From NCBI RefSeq assembly GCF_018623035.1, contig NZ_CP076023.1, forward strand, positions 496,001 through 560,000: DNA of 64,000 nucleotides, written 5' to 3'. A program made the translations under genes and the position numbers. Of the stretch, positions 1 to 8,688 are shown piece after piece (the stretch's first letter is position 1; each line of letters starts with the position of its first letter). The DNA comes from Cellulomonas dongxiuzhuiae (lineage in GTDB: Bacteria > Actinomycetota > Actinomycetes > Actinomycetales > Cellulomonadaceae). The notes beneath the pieces were generated by a model. That model was not told the origin of the DNA. It saw nothing but the letters and a program-made list of their open reading frames with translations, and did no database searches.

Positions 1-14
1 CCTGACAGTCCCCG

Positions 15-50
15 CGGGGCATCGACGGGCTCCAGCCCGTCGATGCCCCG
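15..50. terminator. Perfect 16-bp hairpin, probable terminator of an upstream gene
   Basis: Arms 15-30 and 35-50 are exact reverse complements (16 bp) around a four-base TCCA loop. No T-tract follows, as is usual for high-GC actinobacterial terminators. It sits at the window edge, about 135 bases before the convergent minus-strand glycosyltransferase ends, so it could serve either side. No gene is visible between it and position 184. Confidence 0.55.
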
Positions 51-184
51 CTGGCACACCCGCCCAGCCCGCACGACCCGATCGCTGCCCGGCGACAGCA
101 GCACGGCGCCGACCACTGCGCCGACCTCCCCTCTCCTGAAAGGCGTTCACATGGCGCAGCGTCGTGAGGGCGGAGTGCCGCCCG

Positions 185-1711
185 TCACGGGCTCCCGGCC
201 GGTGACGGTGCCGGCGTCGGGACCAGCAGTCGCACCCCCGGCAGCCGCAGGAGCACGCCCCCCGCGCGCAGCCGGTCCATCGTGGTGTCGTCGAAGCCGT
301 TGCCCTTGCCGCGCACGATGACGGCCGCGGATCCCGAGGTGAGGTAGGCGACGGCGTCGTGCTGCCAGCGCGCGTTGTGGCGGCGCGAGACCGGCCGGCC
401 CTGGTCGTCGCGCGTGCCGACGAGGTACGTCTGGCCGGAGACGTCGATGCGCGTGGCGCACCCCTGCTCCTCGTCGCGGGACAGGACGTCCAGGACCGCG
501 AGCGCGCCGGGGGAGTCGGCGCGGACGCAGCCCGTGGCCGGGATGAGCTCGCGGGCCTCGGCCAGCGGACGCAGCTCCGGCGGCGGGGCGCGCAGCGCGC
601 CCGTGGCCAGCCCGAGGGTGCAGGTGGTCAGCGCCGCGACCCACACCCGCTGCCCGGTGGGGACGAGCGAGACGCCCGCGGCCAGGACGAGCGCCACGGC
701 CGCCGCGCTGTAGGCGGCGTAGTTCGCGTAGTACGACGGTGCCGCCAGGACCACCGCGACCTGTGCCACGAGGAGCGCCACCCACAGCCGCGCCCGTCGA
801 CGCCGCCACGCAGCGAGTGCGGCCCCGGCGAGGAGCACGCAGACGGCGCCCGTGGCGGCGGCCCGCGCCGGTGGGGCGGCGTCGTGCAGGGCCGTGCCGG
901 TCCCGGTGATCCCCTCGACCCGCTCGAGGACCGTGGCCGCGGTCCGTGGCCGGCCCAGCTGGGCCAGCAGCACCATGCGGACCGTCGCGGTGGGCGCGGC
1001 GACGAGGAAGGGCAGGACGACCAGCAGGGCGGACGCGGCGGCACCGGCGGTCACCCGGAGCGCCGGTCGACGGCCCGCGGTCCACGCCGCCCAGGCGATC
1101 ACCACGGCGACCGGCACCGCGTTCCAGATCTTGACCGTCGGCCCGAGCCCGAGCACGAGCCCCCCCGCGTACCACCACCGGCGGGAGGCGGCCGGGGCGC
1201 GCGCCCGCTGCAGCAGCGACACGGCGACCAGCAGCGTCAGCGTGCCGAGCGGCTCGAGCAGCGTCAGGTGCTCGGCCTGCGCGGCGGCCGCCGAGAGGGC
1301 GTACAGCCCGCCGGCGGCGACGGCGGCGGCCGTGCCCCAGCGCCGGGCCAGCAGCACCACGAGCACGGTGTTCAGCACCCCGACGACGACGAACCCGACC
1401 CGCGCCGCGGCGAGCGCGCCCGGGTCGCTCACCCAGCGGGTGAGGGCGGCGAACGGGGCCAGCGCGAGGGCGACCCCCGGCGGGTGCAGCAGCAGGAAGT
1501 CCCGGTACGGCAGCCGTCCGTGCACGAGCGCGACGGCGGCGGAGAAGTACACGCCGTCGTCGTAGCCGTGGTACGCGCGCAGCCCGGCGGCACCCCCGAG
1601 CAGGCGCCAGCGCACGACGAGCGCCAGGACGCCGGCCGCGCAGGCGACCGCCCACGCCGTGGCGCGCCCGTCCTGCGTGCGCGCCGCCCCCCTGCGGCCT
1701 GCACGAGCCAT
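185..1711 (-). CDS. GT-C fold integral membrane glycosyltransferase (ArnT/PMT/GT39-like)
   Basis: The protein has 508 residues and about ten hydrophobic segments. It probably moves a sugar from a polyprenyl-phosphate donor at the outer face of the membrane, as GT-C enzymes do. After the first membrane segment an acidic pair (D51-D52, in GYDDGVY) sits in the first extracytoplasmic loop, where GT-C enzymes keep their catalytic acid, followed by YRDFLLLHPPG, a motif common in GT39/GT87-like proteins. The C-terminal third is soluble. The ATG at 1711 is preferred over the more upstream in-frame codon at 2098, which would run into the neighbouring gene and add a non-membrane, Arg-rich extension. 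The gene stands alone; donor and acceptor are unknown. Confidence 0.7.
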   Translation of the reverse strand: MARAGRRGAARTQDGRATAWAVACAAGVLALVVRWRLLGGAAGLRAYHGYDDGVYFSAAVALVHGRLPYRDFLLLHPPGVALALAPFAALTRWVSDPGALAAARVGFVVVGVLNTVLVVLLARRWGTAAAVAAGGLYALSAAAAQAEHLTLLEPLGTLTLLVAVSLLQRARAPAASRRWWYAGGLVLGLGPTVKIWNAVPVAVVIAWAAWTAGRRPALRVTAGAAASALLVVLPFLVAAPTATVRMVLLAQLGRPRTAATVLERVEGITGTGTALHDAAPPARAAATGAVCVLLAGAALAAWRRRRARLWVALLVAQVAVVLAAPSYYANYAAYSAAAVALVLAAGVSLVPTGQRVWVAALTTCTLGLATGALRAPPPELRPLAEARELIPATGCVRADSPGALAVLDVLSRDEEQGCATRIDVSGQTYLVGTRDDQGRPVSRRHNARWQHDAVAYLTSGSAAVIVRGKGNGFDDTTMDRLRAGGVLLRLPGVRLLVPTPAPSPAGSP

Positions 1712-1782
1712 GCCGCCAGCGTCGCAGCGCGTCGCGCGTGCTGCCACAGGCCGGTCGCCCGTGGCCGACGACGGCGGAGGGT

Positions 1783-2502
1783 TCAGACGGGCGCGACCAC
1801 GTCGTCGCCCGACGGCTGCTGCTCCGGCGCGCGGCCCTCGGTGGCGTCGTGGCGCACGACGGCAGCGGCGAGCAGGCCCTGCCCGACGGTGTACGTCAGC
1901 ATCACCCAGAACCCCTGACCCGCGAGGTCCCACGACGGCACGAACGCCTCGAGCGCGATGAGCGCGTCGCTCACCAGGAACACCGCACCGCCCACCGCCG
2001 CGACCCGTCCCAGACCCGTGGCCAGCACCGCCATCGCGGTGAGCATCACGCCGTAGACGCACACGGGCACCAGGAGGCTCCCCGCGTGCGGTGCGCACAG
2101 CACCACCAGCGTCACGAGCACCGCGGCGTACGGCAGGACGAGGAGCCGGCGCCGGTGCAGCACGGACCTGCGCACCGCGGGCGCGAACGCCACGACGTAG
2201 GCCACCTGGGCGAGCAGGAAGAACCCGACCATGACCAGGAACGACAGGTCGTCCGCGACGAGCGACGGCACCAGGTCACCGAGCCACGAGAACCCGAGAG
2301 CGACGAGCACCCAGCGCACCAGCCGGCCGCGCGGGGTCCGCGTCGCGCTGACGACGACGGCGGCGAGCGCCGGCATCAGGGTCCACTGGCTCACGGTCGA
2401 CAGGTCCTGCGCACCCGTCGCCTCGGCGGTGAGGTGCACGAGCACGAGCACGACGGCGACCGCGGCCCAGATGCGCGCGGCTGTGGACAGCGAGCGTCCC
2501 AC
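1783..2502 (-). CDS. YhhN-family membrane protein (lysoplasmalogenase-like)
   Basis: This 239-residue protein has about eight hydrophobic helices. It carries the YhhN hallmarks: an early helix followed by a short loop with GFSWLGDLVPSL, and a later LVSDALIAL segment, both with the conserved acidic residue in membrane. Eukaryotic family members (TMEM86) hydrolyse the vinyl-ether bond of lysoplasmalogen; the bacterial function is mostly untested. The start at 2502 follows a purine-rich AGGAGGTCG stretch on the coding strand, a good ribosome site. It runs in the same direction as the glycosyltransferase downstream but with a 70-base gap, so co-transcription is only possible. Confidence 0.75.
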   Translation of the reverse strand: MGRSLSTAARIWAAVAVVLVLVHLTAEATGAQDLSTVSQWTLMPALAAVVVSATRTPRGRLVRWVLVALGFSWLGDLVPSLVADDLSFLVMVGFFLLAQVAYVVAFAPAVRRSVLHRRRLLVLPYAAVLVTLVVLCAPHAGSLLVPVCVYGVMLTAMAVLATGLGRVAAVGGAVFLVSDALIALEAFVPSWDLAGQGFWVMLTYTVGQGLLAAAVVRHDATEGRAPEQQPSGDDVVAPV

Positions 2503-2949
2503 GACGACCTCCTCGCCGCCGGACTGTGCGCGGCGGCCGATGGTGCGGGACCTCGTCGTCCCGGCGCGCCGATGCTAGACCGCGCGCGGCGTGCTCAGGT
2601 GCACATCAGAGCCGGATGGAGGACGCCGAGGAGTGCGCGACCGCGTGCAGTCGGAGCAGGTCGACGGACGGCGACATGACGTCGCCGTACGTCGACGTCG
2701 TTCATCCTGTCGGAACGTGTCCACGTCGTGGACGTCATCAACGAGCCGGCGGTGGTCCTCGTCGGCAGGGTCGTCGACGACCGGGACGGGTCGGCGGCGA
2801 CGGTCCGTGAACGGCTGACCGCGGCCCCTGGAGGTGGACCTGCCGACCCTGCGTGCGAACCTCACCGGCTCGCTGGCCTGAGGTCGACGGGCTTCCCAGC
2901 GGCACGACGAAGGGCTCCCCGGGCGCGTCCTGCCTGCCCGCACGCCAGG
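2503..2949. other. 447-base gap without a convincing gene; possible decayed coding remnant
   Basis: Open frames cross this stretch on both strands, but none has a start with a ribosome site plus a recognisable family. One plus-strand frame near 2725-2810 reads VVDVINEPAVVLVGRVVD and another near 2832-2881 ends in LEVDLPTLRANLTGSLA before a stop. The two segments are in different frames and separated by stops, which would fit a frameshifted relic, perhaps of a small STAS-like protein. It also holds the promoter region of the divergent genes at 2502 and 2950. Confidence 0.3.
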
Positions 2950-3579
2950 ATGTCCCGCGTGACCCTCTATGCGCAGACCCCGTGGCGCCGCAGCCGTCAG
3001 ATCTTCGGCGACCTGTTCGTCGTCGCATGGGTGGTCCTGTGGGTCCGCCTGGGCCTGTGGGTGCACGAGGTGGTGGGCCGGCTCGGCGCCCCCGGACGCA
3101 CGCTCGAGGACGCCGGGTCCTCGCTCTCGGAGAGCCTGGCTTCCGCCGGTGACGCCGTCGGGCGCGTCCCGCTCGTCGGTGACGACGCGCGCGGCCCGTT
3201 CACAGCGGCGGGTGGCGCGGCCGACTCGATCGCCCGCGCGGGGGTCGAGGTCCAGCAGGGGGCCTCACAGCTCGCGCTGCTGCTCGGACTGCTCATCGCG
3301 GCCGTCCCGGTCGTGCTCGTCGTGGGACTCTGGCTGCTGCTCCGCGTCCGGTTCGTCCGCCGCGCGCGTGCGGCCGCCCACATCCTCGACTCGGCAGCCG
3401 ACCTCGACCTGTTCGCCCTGCGCGCGCTGGCGACGCAGCCGGTCCGGGCCCTGGCCCGCGTGAGTGACGACCCGGCCCAGGCGTGGCGCCGGGGCGACCC
3501 GGAGACCGTGCGCGCGCTCGCGGCGCTCGAGCTCGGCTCGCTCGGGCTGCGGGCTCCGGTCGGGCCGCCGTCGCCCTGA
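2950..3579 (+). CDS. Unknown two-helix membrane protein of actinobacterial type
   Basis: The 209-residue protein has one hydrophobic helix near residues 18-40 and another near 113-135. Between them lies a Ser/Ala/Gly-rich, probably extracytoplasmic loop of about 70 residues (the VGRVPLVGDDARGPF region), and a cytoplasmic tail with repeated short helices follows. Similar proteins are widespread in high-GC Gram-positives and are usually annotated only as membrane proteins. The ATG at 2950 is chosen because the hydrophobic N-terminus starts soon after it; earlier in-frame codons add Pro/Arg-rich sequence. No function is claimed. Confidence 0.6.
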   Translation: MSRVTLYAQTPWRRSRQIFGDLFVVAWVVLWVRLGLWVHEVVGRLGAPGRTLEDAGSSLSESLASAGDAVGRVPLVGDDARGPFTAAGGAADSIARAGVEVQQGASQLALLLGLLIAAVPVVLVVGLWLLLRVRFVRRARAAAHILDSAADLDLFALRALATQPVRALARVSDDPAQAWRRGDPETVRALAALELGSLGLRAPVGPPSP

Positions 3580-3686
3580 GCCGGCCGGCACCGACCTCGC
3601 GCGCTCCCCACCGGCAGCGCGCGCGCCGACGCCGGGTGTGCTCGACTGCCCACAACGGCTGACGCGTCACGCGAGAGGATCCGGCG

Positions 3687-4148
3687 ATGGCGAGCTCGAT
3701 GACCAGGCTGGCGCAGGCGGCGATGAAGTGGGCGCCGCGCCTCATGGCGGCGCTCGAGGGGCTCGAGCGGCTGAACAAGCGGTTCCCCGACGCGCCCGGC
3801 AAGGCCGCCGCGTACGCGCGCCAGCTGGGGAGCACGTTCTCGCAGGCACGGGCCCGGCGCTCGGCGGGCGGACGGGTGCGGCACACGCTGACGGTCGTGC
3901 GGGAGGCGACGGAGGCGATGGAGCTGGACCGTCCGGGGGATGCGGCGTTCGCCGCGCGCGCGGGTGCCTGGCGACGCAGGGCCAACGACCTCGAGGCGGC
4001 GCTGACGCTCGCCGACTCGGTCGGAGGCAGGCCCGGGCGCAGGCTCGCCGGGGAGCTGCGTGCCCGGACCGACCTCCTGGCGCGTGAGGTCATCGACGCG
4101 CTGGCCGAGTCGGTGCGCTCGGCCGGCGAGGGGCCCGCGCACCCCTGA
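3687..4148 (+). CDS. Unknown small helical protein
   Basis: This 153-residue basic, Ala/Arg/Leu-rich protein is predicted helical and has no membrane segment or signal peptide. The N-terminus (residues 1-30) is amphipathic with MKWAPRLMAALEGL, and the C-terminal half carries two heptad-like helices. A GAGAGGATCC ribosome site precedes the ATG by about eight bases. It lies 107 bases after the membrane protein and 93 bases before the FUSC gene in the same direction. I do not recognise a family. Confidence 0.55.
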   Translation: MASSMTRLAQAAMKWAPRLMAALEGLERLNKRFPDAPGKAAAYARQLGSTFSQARARRSAGGRVRHTLTVVREATEAMELDRPGDAAFAARAGAWRRRANDLEAALTLADSVGGRPGRRLAGELRARTDLLAREVIDALAESVRSAGEGPAHP

Positions 4149-4241
4149 CCGGCACCGGGCTCACGACGCGCCCGTGGCGGGCCCCGCGCTTCCGGCTTAC
4201 CGTCGAGGAGCTGGCGCGGCACGACGTCCGAGGAGGCCCCC

Positions 4242-6050
4242 GTGACGAGCCCTGCTGACACAGCGGCGCCCGAGCGGCCCAAGGGCAGCCCGCTGCTGAT
4301 CGTGCTGATGATCCTCGTGGTCGTGCCCTCGGTGCTGGTCGCCGACGCCTGGGGGGCCGGCCCGGCGGGGATTATCGGGGGCCTGACCGGCCTGTTCTCG
4401 CTCGTGGTGCTCATCGGCGGCCCGCTGCGACCCGACCTGCGCGTCGCCGCGGTGATGGGACCGCTGCTGGTCGTCGCCGCAGCGGTCCCGCGCCTGGTGG
4501 CCGAGACGTCGAGGCCCGCGGCGATGGCGCTCGTCGTGCTGCTCGTCTTCGTGGCCGCCCTGCTCCCGCTGATCGGGCCACGGTTCGCCAACGCCGGCCT
4601 GGGGCTGGGCATGACGACGATGTTCGGGTACGGCTACGCGCCGCAGGGCGGGGCCGACCACCGTCAGGTCGTCGCGGCCGCCGTCGCCGGTGTGGTCGTG
4701 GCGCTCCTGCTGCGGGTCCTCCTGGGGATCTCGGACCCGTCGAAGCCGACGCGCGAGCAGGTCGCGGCGGTGCTCGTCGCCGACGACCCGGGCGCGGCCA
4801 CGGCGACCGCGTTCGGCACGTGGCTCACCGACGGCAGGCCGCGCTGGCTCGCGGACGTGCTGGAGCAGGGCTCGCGGTACCGCGTCGCCCTGCGCGGTGC
4901 CGAGCTCGCGGGCGCCGCCCCCGACGCCATGGCGGCGCTGCGGACCCGGGCCGGTGAGCTCGCTGCGCGGCTGAAGGCGAAGCCGAGCCGCACGGCGCGC
5001 GACCCGGCACCTGCCTCGGCGACGGGCGGCGAGGCAGAGGTGGCCGACGCCGCCCGCGCGATGGACGCCGTCGAGCAGGCGATGGCGGGTCACGACACCA
5101 CACCGGTCCGGCTCGACCGCGACCGGCGGCACCAGCTCCAGGACGCCGTGCTGCACCCGTCGGCCCGGCTGCGGTCGGTGCAGGTCCGGCACGCGGTGCG
5201 CACCGCGCTCGCGGTGCTGGTGATGCTGCTCGTCACGTCCCGGCTGCAACGGGGCGACCCGCTGGTCTCCACCGTGCTGCTGACGACGTTCGGCATCCTG
5301 CAGGCCAGCTGGAGCGGCACGGTCACCAAGGCGAGGAACAAGATCATCGGCCTGGTCGCGGGCTCGTTGACCGTCGCGGTGGTCCTGCTGGTCGTCCCGT
5401 CGCGCTACCTGGTGACGGTCGCCCTCGTCGCCCTGTGCCTGGGGCTCTGGTACATCGTCACGCGCCCGGCGCTGGGCGGTGCGTTCATGGTCGTCGTCAG
5501 CGTCGGGTTCAACTCCGTGACCCGCGACCTGAACGCCGTCGACCTGCTCCGGCAGTACGTGGTGCTCACGGTGATCGCGGTGGTGGTGGGCGTCGTCCTC
5601 GGGTTCGCCGTGGTCCCGGGGTTCCGGCCGCCGCCCCTGCGGCGACGTGTCGAGGCCGCGGCCGCGGCGACGGCGGCGGCACTGCGCGCGTCGAGCACCA
5701 CCGGCCCGCAGGGACCCGAGACGCTCGCCCTGTTCCGGGACGCCGTGCGTGAGCAGGACGAGCTGGTGCCGGACGGCGACGAGCTCGACGACCGGCAGCT
5801 CGCCGCGCTCGACGCGCTGCGCACCGGCCTGCGCGACCTGAGCGTCCTGGCCGGAGGGGCAGGGCTGACCGCCGGTGAGCTGGACCAGCTGCTGCGCACG
5901 CTGAGCGTGGACGGCCGGGCGGACCAGGACGAGCCCGACGGCGGGGCGCCTGCGCCCTCCGGCCCGGCGTCGTCGATCCTGCAGGGGCTGGCCGAGCAGG
6001 CCGGGTCGGCCGAGCGGTACCTCCTGCAGACGCTGCCGGTCGCAGCCTGA
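4242..6050 (+). CDS. FUSC-family (fusaric-acid-resistance / aromatic-acid exporter-like) membrane protein
   Basis: The 602-residue protein has an N-terminal membrane block of about five helices (residues 15-155), a soluble helical linker of about 160 residues, a second membrane block (residues 325-475) typical of FUSC_2, and a soluble helical tail. The second block holds the family's SWSGTVTKARNKIIGLVAG segment at the start of the repeated helices. Known members export aromatic carboxylates or hydroxycinnamates, but the actinobacterial branch is not characterised. The GTG start has a strong GAGGAGG ribosome site six bases upstream. The long tail could be a regulatory domain. It appears to be a single-gene unit. 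Confidence 0.8.
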   Translation: MTSPADTAAPERPKGSPLLIVLMILVVVPSVLVADAWGAGPAGIIGGLTGLFSLVVLIGGPLRPDLRVAAVMGPLLVVAAAVPRLVAETSRPAAMALVVLLVFVAALLPLIGPRFANAGLGLGMTTMFGYGYAPQGGADHRQVVAAAVAGVVVALLLRVLLGISDPSKPTREQVAAVLVADDPGAATATAFGTWLTDGRPRWLADVLEQGSRYRVALRGAELAGAAPDAMAALRTRAGELAARLKAKPSRTARDPAPASATGGEAEVADAARAMDAVEQAMAGHDTTPVRLDRDRRHQLQDAVLHPSARLRSVQVRHAVRTALAVLVMLLVTSRLQRGDPLVSTVLLTTFGILQASWSGTVTKARNKIIGLVAGSLTVAVVLLVVPSRYLVTVALVALCLGLWYIVTRPALGGAFMVVVSVGFNSVTRDLNAVDLLRQYVVLTVIAVVVGVVLGFAVVPGFRPPPLRRRVEAAAAATAAALRASSTTGPQGPETLALFRDAVREQDELVPDGDELDDRQLAALDALRTGLRDLSVLAGGAGLTAGELDQLLRTLSVDGRADQDEPDGGAPAPSGPASSILQGLAEQAGSAERYLLQTLPVAA

Positions 6051-6077
6051 GCGTCGGGCGGGGGAGCGCCGGACGGG

Positions 6078-6542
6078 TCAGGCGTCGACGGCCTGCACGC
6101 CGAGCTCCCCGAGGAGCGTGACGACGCGGGCGCGGATCTCGTCGCGGATCGGCCGCACCGCCTCGACGCCCCGACCCGCCGGGTCCTCCAGCACCCAGTC
6201 CTCGTACCGCTTGCCGGGGTAGAACGGGCACGCGTCCCCGCAGCCCATCGTGACGACGACGTCGGACGCCTGCACCGCGTCGGTCGTCAGGAGCTTCGGC
6301 CGCTCGGCGCGGATGTCGATGCCGACCTCGAGCATCGCCTCGACCGCGGCGGGGTTGGTCCGCTCCGCGGGGGCGGACCCGGCCGAGCGCACCTCGACCG
6401 CGCCGCCCGACAGGGCGGTGAGGAACCCGGCGGCCATCTGGGAGCGGCCGGCGTTGTGGACGCAGACGAACAGCACGCTGGGCCGGTCGGTCCCCGTGGC
6501 GATCTCGGTGCTGGTCTCGGTCCCGGCGGTGGTCTCGGTCAT
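6078..6542 (-). CDS. arsC: Arsenate reductase, low-molecular-weight phosphatase fold
   Basis: This 154-residue protein reduces arsenate to arsenite in the cytoplasm for export by ACR3. The CX5R phosphatase loop is C27-VHNAG-R33, the Asp-Pro loop is in WVLEDPAG, and a second cysteine pair lies at C101 and C105. The pair spacing resembles actinobacterial mycothiol- or thioredoxin-linked enzymes; which reductant is used cannot be read here. It is the third gene of the operon, 15 bases after the fusion gene, with a GAGGAGCACC ribosome site. The first 20 residues are Thr/Glu-rich and not conserved, so a later start is possible. Confidence 0.9.
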   Translation of the reverse strand: MTETTAGTETSTEIATGTDRPSVLFVCVHNAGRSQMAAGFLTALSGGAVEVRSAGSAPAERTNPAAVEAMLEVGIDIRAERPKLLTTDAVQASDVVVTMGCGDACPFYPGKRYEDWVLEDPAGRGVEAVRPIRDEIRARVVTLLGELGVQAVDA

Positions 6543-6557
6543 CGGTGCTCCTCGGTC

Positions 6558-7574
6558 TCAGGGGGCGGTGGTGGGCAGCAGCTCGGTGAGCAGGGCGCGC
6601 ACGCGGGCGTCGATGTCGTCGCGGATGGCCGCGACCCCCTCCGGCGAGGCGAGGGCCGGGTCGCCGACGACCCAGTCCTCGTAGCGCTTGCCGGGCAGGA
6701 CCGGGCACGTGTCCCCGCAGCCCATGGTGATGACGACGTCGGCGGCGCGCACCGCGTCGTCGGTGAGCGGCTTGGGGAACACCGCCTCGGCGTCGGCCCC
6801 GAGCTCGTCGAGCAGCGGGCGGACCGCGGCGTGCACGGCACCGGCGGGTGCGGACCCGGCGGAGCGGGCGACCACGGCGTCGCCGGCGTGGTGGTGCAGC
6901 AGGGCGGCGGCGAGCTGGGAGCGGCCCGCGTTGGCGACGCACACGAACAGCACCTGCGGCACGCGCGCCGCGGCCGGCGTCGTGACGCGGGCGATGTCGG
7001 CCAGCCGCTGGGCGGCGAACCGCTGCGCGGTCGGGACGAGGTGCGCGCTGACCCCGGCGCCGCGCGCCACGGCCGCGTACGACTCGCGCACCGTGCGCAG
7101 CACGAGGTCCGGCGCGAGGTCGGGGAACCGGGCGGCGAGGTCGTCGGCGACGCGTGTCAGGGTCGCGTCGACGTCCTCGAGCCCGGTCAGGGCACTCGTG
7201 CGGCGAGGCGTGGTGTCGACGGCGGCCGGTGCGAACGCCTCCAGCAGCGCGGACACCGCCCCCGTCACCCCGGGGGCGACGCGGTACCAGACCCACGTGC
7301 CGCGCCGTTCGGAGGTCAGGACCCCTGCGTCCTTGAGCACCTTGAGGTGGTGGGACACCGTCGGCTGGGAGACGTCGGCCAAGCCGCCGAGGTCGCACAC
7401 GCAGGCCTCACCGGTCGGGCTCGTGGTGATGAACGACAGCATGCGCAGACGCAGCGGGTCCGCCAGCGCCTTGAGCACGGTCGCGACCTCGGTCGCCGCC
7501 TCGGTACCCATGGCGCGCGCGTCGGTGCGGGGGGTGCAGCCGGTATCGGCGACGGGGGTGGACGGCGTCGTCAC
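6558..7574 (-). CDS. ArsR repressor fused to an ArsC-type arsenate reductase
   Basis: A 338-residue fusion. Residues 25-115 form an ArsR/SmtB winged helix with the recognition helix SQPTVSHHLKVLK. The arsenite-sensing motif is reduced to C58-V-C60 (in EACVCDLG), without the third cysteine of the classical ELCVCDLC. Residues 130-195 form a helical linker domain seen in some actinobacterial ArsC proteins. Residues 205-338 form a complete phosphatase-fold ArsC with C212-X5-R218 and GCGDTCPVLPGKRYEDW. The GTG start at 7574 overlaps the acr3 stop as GTGA, implying translational coupling; an internal ATG at 7511 is the alternative. It likely represses the operon and also reduces arsenate. Confidence 0.88.
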   Translation of the reverse strand: MTTPSTPVADTGCTPRTDARAMGTEAATEVATVLKALADPLRLRMLSFITTSPTGEACVCDLGGLADVSQPTVSHHLKVLKDAGVLTSERRGTWVWYRVAPGVTGAVSALLEAFAPAAVDTTPRRTSALTGLEDVDATLTRVADDLAARFPDLAPDLVLRTVRESYAAVARGAGVSAHLVPTAQRFAAQRLADIARVTTPAAARVPQVLFVCVANAGRSQLAAALLHHHAGDAVVARSAGSAPAGAVHAAVRPLLDELGADAEAVFPKPLTDDAVRAADVVITMGCGDTCPVLPGKRYEDWVVGDPALASPEGVAAIRDDIDARVRALLTELLPTTAP

Positions 7575-8665
7575 GAGCGGACCTCCGCAAGGGCGGGGAC
7601 GGCGTACGGATCGGTGGCGAACCAGCGGCGTGCCGCCCACAGGGACACGTAGACGAGCCCGACGAGGACCGGGACCTCGATGAGCGGCCCGACGACCCCG
7701 GCCAGGGCCTGCCCCGACGTCGCGCCGAAGGTGCCGATCGCGACGGCGATCGCGAGCTCGAAGTTGTTGCCGGCGGCCGTGAAGGCGAGCGTCGTCGAGC
7801 GGGCGTACCCGAGGCGCAGGCCCTTGCCGGCTGCGAGGCCGACGCCCCACATGACCGCGAAGTAGACGAGCAGCGGCAGGGCGATCCGCGCGACGTCGAG
7901 CGGGTGGCGCGTCACCGCGTCGCCCTGCAGAGCGAAGAGCAGCACGATCGTGAACAGCAGCCCGTACAGCGCCCACGGCCCGATCCGCGGGACGAACACC
8001 GACTCGTACCAGTCGCGCCCCCGCGTGCGCTCCCCGATCCAGCGGGACGCGAACCCGGCGGCCAGCGGCACGCCGAGGAAGACCAGGACGTTGACCGCGA
8101 TCTGGCCGACGGAGACGTCGAGCCCCTGCGTGTCCAGGCCCAGCCACGCGGGCAGGACGGTCAGGTAGAACCAGCCGAGGAGCGAGAACGCGACGACCTG
8201 GAAGACCGAGTTGATCGCGACCAGCACCGCGGCGGCCTCGCGGTCGCCGCACGCGAGGTCGTTCCAGATGACGACCATCGCGATGCACCGCGCCAGGCCG
8301 ACGATGATCAGGCCGGTGCGGTACTCGGGAAGGTCGGGCAGGAACAGCCACGCGAGCGCGAACATCAGCGCGGGCCCGACGAGCCAGTTGAGGACGAGCG
8401 AGCTGACGAGCAGGCGGCGGTCGCCCGTGACGGCGGCGACCCGGTCGTAGCGGACCTTCGCCAGCACCGGGTACATCATCACGAGCAGCCCGAGCCCGAT
8501 GGGCAGGGAGATCCCGCCGACCTCGAGGCGCGTCAGCCCGTCCGCGAGGGCGGGCACGAACCGGCCGAGCCCCAGGCCGGCGAGCATGGCCAGGCCGATC
8601 CAGGCGGGCAGCCAGCGGTCGAGGGTCGACAGGCGTCGGGTGGCGACCTGCTGGTGGTTCGACAT
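7571..8665 (-). CDS. acr3: ACR3-family arsenite efflux permease
   Basis: The protein has 364 residues and ten membrane helices of the bile-acid/arsenite transporter fold. The essential ACR3 cysteine is present (C127 in GLARCIAMV), as is the conserved acidic residue in the second inverted repeat (E303 in GNNFELAIAVAIG). It exports As(III) made by the two reductase domains encoded downstream. It is the first gene of the operon, so repressor and reductase follow the pump. The start at 8665 lies only nine bases from the operator dyad and lacks a ribosome site, which suggests a leaderless transcript; upstream in-frame starts would enter the GH9 gene. Confidence 0.92.
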   Translation of the reverse strand: MSNHQQVATRRLSTLDRWLPAWIGLAMLAGLGLGRFVPALADGLTRLEVGGISLPIGLGLLVMMYPVLAKVRYDRVAAVTGDRRLLVSSLVLNWLVGPALMFALAWLFLPDLPEYRTGLIIVGLARCIAMVVIWNDLACGDREAAAVLVAINSVFQVVAFSLLGWFYLTVLPAWLGLDTQGLDVSVGQIAVNVLVFLGVPLAAGFASRWIGERTRGRDWYESVFVPRIGPWALYGLLFTIVLLFALQGDAVTRHPLDVARIALPLLVYFAVMWGVGLAAGKGLRLGYARSTTLAFTAAGNNFELAIAVAIGTFGATSGQALAGVVGPLIEVPVLVGLVYVSLWAARRWFATDPYAVPALAEVRS

Positions 8666-8674
8666 GCGTCTATA

Positions 8675-8688
8675 TTGACAGACGTCAA
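8675..8688 (-). promoter_or_regulatory. Probable ArsR operator/promoter of the arsenic operon
   Basis: The sequence TTGACAGACGTCAA has perfect TTGAC/GTCAA arms around four bases and lies just upstream of acr3, overlapping the last codon of the GH9 gene. On the coding strand TATAGA follows it, three bases before the acr3 ATG, in the place of a -10 element for a leaderless message. ArsR-family proteins bind such short dyads, so occupancy would cover the promoter. Confidence 0.6.

Noticed and set aside
15-50. Small RNA gene in the first hairpin
   Set aside because: Only a stem-loop is seen; no promoter is recognisable before it, so a terminator is the simpler reading.
147-2098. Longer reading frames overlapping the membrane glycosyltransferase (502 and 637 residues)
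   Set aside because: The 502-residue frame is Arg/Gly/Pro-rich and is a shadow of the true frame; the 637-residue version adds sequence upstream of ATG 1711 that has no membrane pattern and overlaps the next gene.
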